From: CBDVAK01 sp965371945
GTDB lineage: Bacteria > Pseudomonadota > Gammaproteobacteria > Competibacterales > JAHEDQ01
Length of the DNA stretch: 12,182 nucleotides
Direction: 5' to 3'
Assembly (NCBI GenBank): GCA_965371945.1
Contig: CBDVAK010000087.1
Span: 1 to 12,182, forward strand
Shown: positions 6,457-12,182 of the stretch, in pieces
Numbering within the stretch: position 1 is the stretch's first letter
Layout: every line of letters begins with the position of its first letter
Notes under the pieces: generated by a model
Databases searched by the model: none
What the model was told of the DNA's origin: nothing
What the model saw: only the letters and a program-made list of their open reading frames with translations
Translations under genes and position numbers: made by a program

Positions 6457-6485
6457 CCTACGTAAACTAGTATTCCTTACATAGG
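6457..6485. promoter_or_regulatory. Imperfect dyad upstream of symporter, possible operator
   Basis: CCTACGTAA at 6457-6465 and TTACATAGG at 6477-6485 are inverted repeats with one mismatch, around an 11-base spacer. It is AT-rich relative to its surroundings and lies about 220 bases before the symporter start. The arm-to-arm distance of 20 bases, two helical turns, would suit a dimeric response regulator or similar protein. Confidence 0.4.
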
Positions 6486-6668
6486 TGCTCGGGGTGGATA
6501 GAACGACCTGTTCCTCCTCATCAGGACAAGCTGCAACGCGGCTGATGGTCATTTGGGCTCGTGCCGAGCGAATCGGCGGCGAAGTCTTTTCATGGCGGGG
6601 GCAGGTCGGAACAAAGACTGAACATCCGCCATGAAGCAACTCCGGGCTTTCATGCCAAAGACGATACT

Positions 6669-6674
6669 TATACT
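6669..6674 (+). promoter_or_regulatory. Candidate -10 box for the symporter gene
   Basis: TATACT matches the sigma70 -10 consensus at five of six positions and lies 33 bases before the ATG in a locally AT-rich stretch. The best -35 at 16-base spacing (CTTTCA, 6647-6652) is weak, so an activator may be needed. I see no sigma54-type GG/GC pair. Confidence 0.35.
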
Positions 6675-6707
6675 AAGGACTTACATATTTCGGGGGGCGA
6701 ATAGAAC

Positions 6708-8066
6708 ATGAGCAACAATGGCAAAGGAATGAGCCTGACATTCAAGGTGTTGATTGGAATGACCACCGGTATTCTCGTCGGGTTGGCAATCAACCTGAGT
6801 GGAATGAATGCCGCAGAATCCTTTGTCAATGAGTACATTGTCAACGGGGCATTTTATATTGTCGGCAAGATGTTTGTCAGCGCCCTGAAAATGCTGGTCG
6901 TCCCACTGGTCCTGCTGTCACTGATTACCGGTGTTTGCGGCATAGGCAACCTCAGCACATTGGGGCGGGTGGGAGGCAAGTCATTTGCCCTCTACATGCT
7001 CACCACGGCGGTCGCCATAGCCTCGGCGATTGCCATTGCCGTCATCGTGGAACCGGGGAAAGGGATGAATGCGGAAACAACCGCTACCTTTACCGGTAAG
7101 AATGCGCCGCCGCTGACCGATGTATTGATCAATATCATACCGACCAACCCAATTCAGGCGCTCGCCTCCAGCGAGATGCTGCAAATCATTTTCTTCGCCA
7201 TTTTACTGGGCATCAGTATCCTGATGGTCGGAAAGAAGGCACAAGACCTGATCCAGGGAATCGAGGTTGGCAATGAAGTCATGATGAAGATGGTGAATAT
7301 CATCATGAGCATCGCCCCCTATGCCGTCTTTTGCCTGATCGCCCGATCCATAGCCGAACTTGGCCTCGACTTGCTCGGTCATTTGCTTGGCTATGTGCTG
7401 GTGCTGGTTAGCGCCCTGATGATACATCTGTTCGTGACATTGATGGTCCTGTTCAAGGTGCTTTCCGGATTGAGCCCAGCCGTATTCCTCAGGAAAATTC
7501 GCAATGTGCAGGTGTTTGGATTCAGTACCGCAAGCTCCAATGCAACCATTCCCGTTACCTTGCGAACGGTTACCGAACGTATGGGCGTAGACAACTCAGT
7601 TGCTTCGTTCACCGTACCCTTCGGAGCCACCATCAATATGGACGGTACGGCAATCATGCAGGGCGTTGCAACGGTCTTTATCGCCAACGTCTACAATGTG
7701 GAACTGGGCCTACTCGGATACCTGACGGTTATCCTGATGTCGGTACTTGCCTCTGTCGGTACCGCCGGTGTCCCTGGTGTAGGCTTGATCATGCTCTCCA
7801 TGGTCTTCACCCAAGTGGGCCTGCCCATTGAGGGCATCGGCTTGATCTTGGGCGTCGATCGGCTGCTGGATATGATTCGTACTGCGGTGAACGTATCCGG
7901 TGACGCGGTCGTGTCTGTCATCGTTGCCAAGAGTGAATCCAAAATGGATATCACTGTTTTCAATGACCCTGGCGCCGGTGTCACTGATGAATCCGATCTC
8001 GAAATCGACGAAGCAGCGGAGCTTGAAATGGCCGAGACCATTAAACAAATGCATGACAAGGAGTAG
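6708..8066 (+). CDS. DAACS-family Na+/H+ symporter, probably for acidic amino acids (GltP/GltT type)
   Basis: Inner-membrane secondary transporter of the dicarboxylate/amino acid:cation symporter family; 452 residues. Visible elements: N-terminal helices from residue 10, hairpin 1 with FSTASSNATIPVTL (272-285), the NMDGT cation motif (310-314), hairpin 2 with SVGTAGVPGVG (349-359) and helix 8 with LGVDRLLDMIRTAVNVSGD (381-399). Asp388, Arg391, Thr392, Asn395 and Asp399 align with GltPh Asp394, Arg397, Thr398, Asn401 and Asp405. The amino-group-binding Asp and carboxylate-binding Arg favour aspartate/glutamate over a C4-dicarboxylate (DctA) substrate. The acidic tail (about 425-452) is not part of the transport core. 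A G-run at 6692-6697 is the only ribosome-binding candidate. GC is clearly lower than in neighbours: bases 7261-7320 are 47% GC against 67% for 3541-3600 in sdhA, both counted by hand. It is flanked by direct copies of the fumarase beta 3' end, suggesting insertion. Confidence 0.92.
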   Translation: MSNNGKGMSLTFKVLIGMTTGILVGLAINLSGMNAAESFVNEYIVNGAFYIVGKMFVSALKMLVVPLVLLSLITGVCGIGNLSTLGRVGGKSFALYMLTTAVAIASAIAIAVIVEPGKGMNAETTATFTGKNAPPLTDVLINIIPTNPIQALASSEMLQIIFFAILLGISILMVGKKAQDLIQGIEVGNEVMMKMVNIIMSIAPYAVFCLIARSIAELGLDLLGHLLGYVLVLVSALMIHLFVTLMVLFKVLSGLSPAVFLRKIRNVQVFGFSTASSNATIPVTLRTVTERMGVDNSVASFTVPFGATINMDGTAIMQGVATVFIANVYNVELGLLGYLTVILMSVLASVGTAGVPGVGLIMLSMVFTQVGLPIEGIGLILGVDRLLDMIRTAVNVSGDAVVSVIVAKSESKMDITVFNDPGAGVTDESDLEIDEAAELEMAETIKQMHDKE

Positions 8067-8229
8067 TTGACCAAGTACGAACCGCGCCAGGCCCCTACGC
8101 GGAAGCGAGATGCAGCACCCTTCTGCGTGACCGTTTACTGCGGCTGAAGCTGGGGTAGCAAGGTTTCACCGTGCCCGGTGAGGCCTGGGTTGGTTCGCGG
8201 CGATCAAACGACAACTGCCGCGGGTCGAT
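8067..8229. other. Spacer between symporter and fumarase remnant
   Basis: No gene, terminator hairpin or IS end seen. Scattered short matches to the middle of the fumarase beta gene (such as CGACAAC and CCTGGG) can be aligned only with several gaps, so I do not claim that the remnant extends upstream of 8230. Confidence 0.4.
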
Positions 8230-8418
8230 CGCCACAACAAGGCCGTCAACGCCCTTCTCGACTCGCTGTACGAGGGTCTCGGTCCGCCCGCGCTGCAACG
8301 CTACGGCGAAACCACCGATCGCTCCGATGAACTGATCAGTGGCTCGGTACAGCCATTGGAATTCGTCAGACACCGGAGTACGGGCCGCGGTCCCAAGCCG
8401 GGACCGGAAGAATCGTAG
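8230..8418 (+). pseudogene. Orphan 3' fragment of a fumarase beta gene
   Basis: Reads in frame as 62 codons plus TAG with no internal stop, starting RHNKAVNALLDSLYEGLG and ending in GPEES. It matches residues 189-250 of the intact beta subunit at 55 of 62 residues and 170 of 189 bases. There is no start codon, ribosome binding site or catalytic region, so it should not make a working enzyme. The reading frame is intact, and at 19 base changes the two copies have been separate for some time or came from related strains. The fragment coincides with the unusual C-terminal extension of the beta subunit, not with the conserved fold. It may be the remnant of a second fumarase gene, or the displaced native 3' end after insertion of the symporter segment. 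Confidence 0.85.
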
Positions 8419-8568
8419 TCTCGAAATCGGGGCAATTGCCATGAGAGTCACAGCCGCTCGTGTTACAACACTTGATCCTGGATACGCAGTTCGCTCATTT
8501 GGGCGTGCCCGGATCGGGAAATCCAGGAACTGTAGAGGAAGACCGCGTACCTGCCTTTGGCAACTCGA
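8419..8568. other. Spacer between fumarase remnant and toxin gene
   Basis: Between the remnant's stop and the toxin gene's stop (opposite strands). Two short perfect palindromic elements are visible: GGCAATTGCC at 8431-8440, and GTGTT/AACAC around AC at 8459-8470. Neither is followed by a T-run, so I call no terminator. Confidence 0.35.
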
Positions 8569-9018
8569 CTACCCAAAAGCAAATAGTCTCGGATCGAACC
8601 GAAACGGCGCGATTTCCACGATCTCGATAGCTTGGAAATCAGCGTGAGCGGGATTCAGGCATGCATTCCGTTCTCGCGGTACCACGCTAGAAGGGACATC
8701 CAATACCCCGGTTCGCATGGATGTTAACCATTGATCACCTTGAGACCGTGTTTCAGTGGTGTTGTAGATGTCGATGTCGGCATTCAGGACGTGCGCTTTC
8801 AGACCGGCTGGTACATCGATCTCAACGCTCACGTAGTCATCGGGCAACTCGTCGACATCTATCTCCAGATGAACCAGTACTTCCAGTATCGCCAAGGACA
8901 AATGCCAGGATGCATAAACCACTGCCCGACCGGGCGAATTCCAACGACCACCTTTGCGCTGCGCCCCCGTTCCGTCCAGACTCGCAAAGGGCTCCCGACA
9001 GACACGCCAAACCCTCAC
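8569..9018 (-). CDS. RES-domain toxin (ResT/MbcT-type NAD+-consuming enzyme)
   Basis: The 149-residue product is a single RES domain. Known members of RES-Xre systems are toxins that degrade or phosphorolyse NAD+, or ADP-ribosylate a target, when the antitoxin is lost. Seen here: the N-terminal WRV, then RKGGRWNSPGRAVVYAS and LAILEVLVHLE. Arg25, Tyr35 and Glu46 have the R-x9-Y-x10-E spacing I recall for the active site of characterised RES toxins. The rest, including the VSVEIDVP strand, LNPAHADF and a C-terminal FRFDPRLF, fits the family. The start is GTG 9018, overlapping the antitoxin TGA (GTGA), so the toxin is the second gene of a translationally coupled pair. No internal stop or lost motif suggests inactivation. 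NAD+ loss is the most likely activity, but the exact chemistry cannot be read from sequence. Confidence 0.93.
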   Translation of the reverse strand: MRVWRVCREPFASLDGTGAQRKGGRWNSPGRAVVYASWHLSLAILEVLVHLEIDVDELPDDYVSVEIDVPAGLKAHVLNADIDIYNTTETRSQGDQWLTSMRTGVLDVPSSVVPRERNACLNPAHADFQAIEIVEIAPFRFDPRLFAFG

Positions 9019-9449
9019 GCCGCCAGGCCGTGCGCGATCCGAAACAGCCGATCCTCAACCACGCGAGCGCCTTCTTCGGTATCCAATAGATCGATCGGCG
9101 TCTGGCCACCAAAACTCCGTTTAGGTCTATGTAGCCAACTGGATGCCTTGTCGAGATTGCCAAAGGTCTCCTCTGCCATCGCGACGATGCGGGCTACGCG
9201 TGCGACCCGATCGGACTCTTCTCGCGTCAACCTCTGGCCCTTCTTGATCCGATGATTCAGTGTGCGGCGTGGCATCACCAGATGCTCCATATCGGACTTT
9301 GTCAATACGCCGCCATCAAAGAGCTCATCGATTACTGCCGGCCAGAAGCCCAGCCGCACCACCTCAACGAGGTCGAGCTCGGAGCGGACCCCCTGTCCGA
9401 GGGCTTCCTCGCCCCCCAGGCGCTCGGCCACTGATCGTGGCTGAATCAT
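9015..9449 (-). CDS. Xre/MbcA/ParS-type antitoxin of the RES toxin
   Basis: The 144-residue product has the two-part layout of RES antitoxins. The N-terminal and middle region (about 25-90) is an Xre-like helix-turn-helix (VRLGFWPAVIDELF, then MPRRTLNHRIKKGQRLTREESDRVARVARI). The C-terminal MbcA/ParS/Xre toxin-binding domain (formerly DUF2384, about 91-144) contains AEETFGNLDKASSWLHRPKRSFGG, closed by TEEGARVVEDRLFRIAHG. In known pairs this domain plugs the RES active site, and the complex represses its own promoter. The start is ATG 9449: a GGGGGAG-like site (minus strand, 9458-9464) lies nine bases ahead. Upstream in-frame codons to 9722 run through the operator and do not look coding. The stop overlaps the toxin start. 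Confidence 0.92.
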   Translation of the reverse strand: MIQPRSVAERLGGEEALGQGVRSELDLVEVVRLGFWPAVIDELFDGGVLTKSDMEHLVMPRRTLNHRIKKGQRLTREESDRVARVARIVAMAEETFGNLDKASSWLHRPKRSFGGQTPIDLLDTEEGARVVEDRLFRIAHGLAA

Positions 9450-9462
9450 AGTGTTACACTCC

Positions 9463-9511
9463 CCCAAACAGGCAACATGCCGGTATTGTATGGGCATGTT
9501 GCCTGTTTGGG
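9463..9511. promoter_or_regulatory. Perfect 19-base inverted repeat, candidate RES-Xre operator
   Basis: CCCAAACAGGCAACATGCC at 9463-9481 and its exact reverse complement at 9493-9511 flank an 11-base centre. It lies 14-62 bases upstream of the antitoxin ATG and is centred on the putative -10 box, so a bound dimer would block transcription. This is where autoregulating antitoxins bind. Because the arms are perfect and transcribed in part, it could also fold in RNA, but there is no T-run and its place at the start of the operon favours an operator. Confidence 0.85.
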
Positions 9512-9514
9512 CAA
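9485..9514 (-). promoter_or_regulatory. Candidate sigma70 promoter of the RES-Xre operon
   Basis: On the minus strand, TTGCCC (9509-9514, four of six to the -35 consensus) is followed after 18 bases by TACAAT (9485-9490, five of six to -10). The -10 box sits inside the centre of the 19-base inverted repeat. Transcription would start near 9478, giving a leader of about 30 bases. Confidence 0.6.
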
Positions 9515-9810
9515 GTTGGGGACATCCTGAGTGATACATTTCTGGTACAGACCGGTATTCGGAAGATCGGCATCTCGCAGCACGACCCCTGACCGGAGTG
9601 GAACTGTATATCGGGGCAATGTGGGTGCGGGTAGTGCATTGGGGGGCCGTCAGCGGCAGGGGCGATGCTTCTGTCGCCCAACGAGCAGCAGCGCGGGGTA
9701 GTATTGTTCGACAAGGTGACAAAGGAGGGTCCGTTCCGGGCGATGGCGTTCGTATCGGGCAATGCAGCCACCCGGAATGATATCTGCGTCATCCCCTCAC
9801 GATTGAGTTC
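9515..9810. other. Stretch between RES-Xre promoter and aspS end, no gene recognised
   Basis: About 300 bases between the divergently positioned operator and the end of aspS. Short frames exist on both strands (for example 9598-9780 and 9665-9862 plus strand), but none has a ribosome binding site, a recognisable motif or family-like composition. No transfer RNA, intrinsic terminator or clear IS end was found. It could be a decayed insertion; this is not demonstrable from sequence alone. Confidence 0.4.
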
Positions 9811-11580
9811 CTATGGCGTGCGCCGCAAGCGGATATTGAGTTCGCGCAACTGCTGCTCCTGAACCGGGGCCGGCGCTGAGGTCAGCAGACATTGCGCGGT
9901 CTGGGTTTTGGGGAAGGCCATGACATCGCGGATCGACTTTGCGCCGGTCATCAGCATCACCAGCCGGTCGAGACCGAATGCAATGCCACCGTGGGGCGGG
10001 CAACCGTAACGCAATGCTTTGAGCAGAAACCCGAACTTCGATTCAGCCTCCTCCTCGTCGATGCCCAGCAAGGAAAACACCGCCTCCTGCATCTCGGTAT
10101 TGTGTATACGCACCGAGCCACCACCGATTTCGGTGCCGTTGAGAACCATGTCGTAGGCTCTGGACAACATCTCGCCCGGTCGCTGTTTGAGCGCCTCGGC
10201 ATCGTCTATGCCGGGCGCCGTAAACGGATGATGCAGCGCGGTCCAGCGCGACTCCCGCTCATCCCACTCGAACATCGGAAAATCCACCACCCACAGGGGC
10301 GACCATTGGCTGGAAATCAAACCCAGATCCTCACCCAGCCGAACCCGCAAGGCGCCCATCGCCTCATTGACCACGTGCGCGCTGTCGGCACCGAAGAACA
10401 ACAGATCGCCATCTCCGGCAGCGCAGCGCTGCAGCAACTCCGACAGGACCTCGTCCGACAGGAACTTGACGATAGGCGATTGCAATCCGTCACGTCCGGC
10501 AGAAGCGTCGTTGACCTTGATATAGGCGAGGCCGCGGGCACCATAGCGCCCCACCAGATCGGTGTAGTTATCGATTTCCTTGCGGGTCAGCCGGCTGCCA
10601 CCCGGAACCGGCAGCACTGCCACCCTGCCACCCGGATCATGGGCGGGACCGGCAAATACCTTGAACTCCACCGCCTGCATCAGATCCGAGACTTCCACCA
10701 GTTCCAGTGGGATACGCAGGTCCGGCTTGTCGGATCCAAAACGCGCCAGCGCCTCGCCATAGGGCATACGCGGAAACGGGTCCACCAGCTCAACATCGAG
10801 CACCTCGCGAAATAGCGATCTGACCATATCCTCCATCAGGCCGGTGATGGAGACCTCGTCCATGAACGAGGTCTCCACGTCGAGCTGGGTAAATTCCGGT
10901 TGACGGTCGGCACGCAGATCCTCATCGCGAAAACAGCGAACCACCTGATAGTAGCGGTCCAGCCCCCCCATCATCAGCAACTGTTTGAACAGCTGCGGAC
11001 TCTGCGGCAGCGCGTAGAAAGACCCCGGGTAGTTGCGGCTGGGAACCAGGTAGTCACGCGCGCCTTCCGGTGTGGCGCGGGTCAGCATCGGCGTCTCGAT
11101 ATCCATGAAACCGTGATCATCGAGAAAACGACGCAGTGCGCTGACCACCCGGGTGCGCACGCGCAACCGCTGCTGCATCTGCGGACGACGCAGGTCGATA
11201 TAGCGAAAGCGCAGACGATGTTCTTCGGAAACGTGGTCGTCATCGAGCTGAAAGGGCGGTGTTTCAGCCTCGTTGAGCACCGACAACTCATTGGCCAGCA
11301 GCTCCACGCGACCGGTGACCATGTCCGGGTTGATCGTACCTTCCGGGCGCTCACGCACGCGCCCCGTGATCGACAACACATACTCATTGCGAACCGATTC
11401 CGCGCTTGCAAAGGCCTCCTGCGTATCCGGATCGATGACTACCTGCAGAATGCCTTCGCGATCGCGAAGGTCGATAAAGATCACGCCACCGTGGTCACGT
11501 CGTTTGTGCACCCAACCGCACACCGTGATGTGCTGGCCGAGCAGTTTCTCGGTGACCTCGCCGCAGTAGTGGCTGCGCAT
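9811..11580 (-). CDS. aspS: Aspartyl-tRNA synthetase, probably non-discriminating (Asp/Asn)
   Basis: Class IIb synthetase that charges tRNA with aspartate; 589 residues, the usual bacterial length. Domains: N-terminal anticodon-binding OB fold (about 1-105), catalytic core with motif 1 near RYIDLRRPQMQQRLRVRTRV (126-145), motif 2 RCFRDEDLRADRQPEF (215-230), the bacterial GAD insertion (about 285-415) and motif 3 GGIAFGLDRLVML (531-543). The start is ATG 11580, with GAGGA six bases ahead; the longer frame to 11649 lacks a site and adds a non-family tail. His30 (KRRDHGG) and Gly81 (RPEGTIN) sit where Pseudomonas aeruginosa AspRS has His31 and Gly83. Those residues are linked to charging both tRNA-Asp and tRNA-Asn, whereas the E. 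coli-type discriminating enzyme has Leu and Lys. If so, the organism should use GatCAB to make Asn-tRNA. It lies 81 bases downstream of the zinc-ribbon gene, probably co-transcribed. Confidence 0.97.
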   Translation of the reverse strand: MRSHYCGEVTEKLLGQHITVCGWVHKRRDHGGVIFIDLRDREGILQVVIDPDTQEAFASAESVRNEYVLSITGRVRERPEGTINPDMVTGRVELLANELSVLNEAETPPFQLDDDHVSEEHRLRFRYIDLRRPQMQQRLRVRTRVVSALRRFLDDHGFMDIETPMLTRATPEGARDYLVPSRNYPGSFYALPQSPQLFKQLLMMGGLDRYYQVVRCFRDEDLRADRQPEFTQLDVETSFMDEVSITGLMEDMVRSLFREVLDVELVDPFPRMPYGEALARFGSDKPDLRIPLELVEVSDLMQAVEFKVFAGPAHDPGGRVAVLPVPGGSRLTRKEIDNYTDLVGRYGARGLAYIKVNDASAGRDGLQSPIVKFLSDEVLSELLQRCAAGDGDLLFFGADSAHVVNEAMGALRVRLGEDLGLISSQWSPLWVVDFPMFEWDERESRWTALHHPFTAPGIDDAEALKQRPGEMLSRAYDMVLNGTEIGGGSVRIHNTEMQEAVFSLLGIDEEEAESKFGFLLKALRYGCPPHGGIAFGLDRLVMLMTGAKSIRDVMAFPKTQTAQCLLTSAPAPVQEQQLRELNIRLRRTP

Positions 11581-11661
11581 GGCTGTCCTCGCCTTGGGTG
11601 ACTGTCGCGGTGGGCCGGCAATGTTACGGAGGCATGCTGACCGGCGCAACCGGACTGTGAC

Positions 11662-11988
11662 TCAGCTCTTGGCAGCAGTAGATCCACCGCTGGCAGCGCC
11701 GCTGCCGGCGGATTTGCCCGCGCTTGCAGCATTGCCGCTGTCTTTGCCGCCCTCAGCCTTGGCGGCGGGCTTGTCGGCTTCCTTGTCGGCCTTTTTTGGC
11801 TTGCCGCTGTCACGGAAATCAGTTTTGTACCAGCCGGTTCCCTTGAGGTGGAAGGCGGCCGCCGACACCAGCTTCTTATATGCCGATTTTCCGCAAACCG
11901 GACATTCGGTCAATGGCTCGGCCCCCACTTTCTGGAGAACCTCCTGCTGGTGGCCGCATTCCTCGCAGCGATACTCATAGATCGGCAT
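11662..11988 (-). CDS. FmdB-type zinc-ribbon protein
   Basis: A 108-residue protein whose first 45 residues are a zinc ribbon: MPIYEYRCEECGH and ECPVCGKSAYKKLVSAAAF place the metal ligands at Cys8, Cys11, Cys29 and Cys32. GTGWYKTDF (50-58) is typical of this family. Residues from about 62 on are low-complexity, rich in Lys, Ala, Gly and Ser, and probably disordered; this tail varies in length among relatives. The biochemical role of the family is not established, and the regulatory label comes from the formamide/acetamide operon member FmdB. The ATG has AGAGG-like purines just ahead. Its place upstream of aspS is commonly seen in gammaproteobacteria, often with a DUF502 membrane protein gene between them; here that gene is absent and the gap is 81 bases. 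Confidence 0.9.
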   Translation of the reverse strand: MPIYEYRCEECGHQQEVLQKVGAEPLTECPVCGKSAYKKLVSAAAFHLKGTGWYKTDFRDSGKPKKADKEADKPAAKAEGGKDSGNAASAGKSAGSGAASGGSTAAKS

Positions 11989-12009
11989 AACCTACCTCTC
12001 GAAACTGGA

Positions 12010-12035
12010 TTCCGGCGCGTTCGAGGGCGCCGGAA
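12010..12035. promoter_or_regulatory. Hairpin in the leader of the zinc-ribbon gene
   Basis: TTCCGGCGC at 12010-12018 and GCGCCGGAA at 12027-12035 form a perfect nine-base stem with an eight-base loop, 22 bases upstream of the zinc-ribbon ATG. It has no T-run on either strand, so it is a weak terminator candidate; it may be an untranslated-leader structure or an operator. The rest of 11989-12182 shows no gene and no convincing promoter. Confidence 0.4.
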
Positions 12036-12182
12036 ATAGGATCAACATAACTTTGTCTGCGATGCCGCGGCTCCGCCACGGTAACAAGGCAGCACTGCGC
12101 GCCGCGCTGGTAACGCACCCGTAGATACAAGGTGCGGGCAGGATTCGCAATTTCAAGACCCCACGATGATCGAATTTTCTAG

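Larger units (their letters stand above)
6277..6707. other. Gene-free leader region ahead of the symporter
   Basis: About 430 bases with no open frame that looks coding. A 122-codon minus-strand frame (6271-6639) has no recognisable motif, and its composition (many Ser, Arg, Thr, His) is that of chance translation. Contents I can support are an imperfect dyad at 6457-6485 and a possible promoter -10 box at 6669-6674. The length suggests a regulated promoter region or a decayed gene. Confidence 0.5.

Noticed and set aside
6271..6639. 122-codon minus-strand frame in the symporter leader
   Set aside because: No motif, no ribosome binding site, chance-like composition, and it would overlap the fumarase beta stop.
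6708..8066. Symporter as DctA (C4-dicarboxylate), suggested by the fumarate/malate neighbours
   Set aside because: Helix 8 has the Asp and Arg of amino acid carriers and the NMDGT motif, whereas DctA has a different helix 8 without the amino-group-binding Asp.
8120..8229. Upstream extension of the fumarase beta remnant
   Set aside because: Short matches exist but need several gaps; by hand I cannot distinguish them from chance.
8731..9255. 174-codon plus-strand open frame across the toxin-antitoxin genes
   Set aside because: Overlaps two conserved minus-strand genes and has no recognisable features.
9463..9511. Inverted repeat as an intrinsic terminator or IS inverted ends
   Set aside because: No T-run follows either arm, and the 11-base centre is too short to be an element; its position over the antitoxin promoter fits an operator.
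10900..11601. 233-codon plus-strand frame opposite aspS
   Set aside because: Shadow of aspS.

Overview
This window comes from a fairly GC-rich proteobacterium, most likely a gammaproteobacterium. The clues are NadA and AspRS sequences of gammaproteobacterial type, the zinc-ribbon (FmdB-type) gene just ahead of aspS, and the overall codon choice. The lineage is an inference; no 16S rRNA or tRNA gene is present to confirm it.

Left part (1-6276, plus strand). nadA (quinolinate synthase) is followed by a four-gene succinate dehydrogenase / fumarate reductase-like cluster in the order iron-sulfur subunit, two small heme anchors, flavoprotein (B-C-D-A). A two-subunit class I fumarase (alpha, beta) comes next. 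Together these genes interconvert succinate, fumarate and malate and link that chemistry to the quinone pool. Two features stand out. The flavoprotein has Cys where canonical Sdh/Frd flavoproteins have the His that binds FAD covalently. The whole B-C-D-A block is also bracketed by an identical 22-base direct repeat, each copy starting in the last codon of the gene it follows (nadA at 1221, flavoprotein at 4516).

Middle part (6277-8568). A gene-free stretch of about 430 bases leads into a DAACS-family Na+/H+ symporter gene with visibly lower GC than its neighbours and acidic-amino-acid-type substrate residues. Shortly after it lies an orphan copy of the last 62 codons plus stop of the fumarase beta gene, about 90% identical to the intact copy at 6088-6276. 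The symporter is therefore flanked by direct copies of the fumarase 3' end, which suggests insertion or duplication.

Right part (8569-12182, minus strand). A RES-Xre (ResT/MbcT-type) toxin-antitoxin pair with a GTGA start/stop overlap has a perfect 19+19-base inverted repeat centred on its putative -10 box, a strong candidate autoregulatory operator. After about 300 bases with no recognisable gene come aspS, whose anticodon-contact residues match the non-discriminating (Asp/Asn) enzyme, and a small FmdB-type zinc-ribbon protein.

The most notable theme is modular assembly: two neighbouring metabolic blocks, each bounded by direct repeats, next to a toxin-antitoxin pair. I see no CRISPR array, phage, integrase or intact IS element, and no clear new defence or biosynthetic system.
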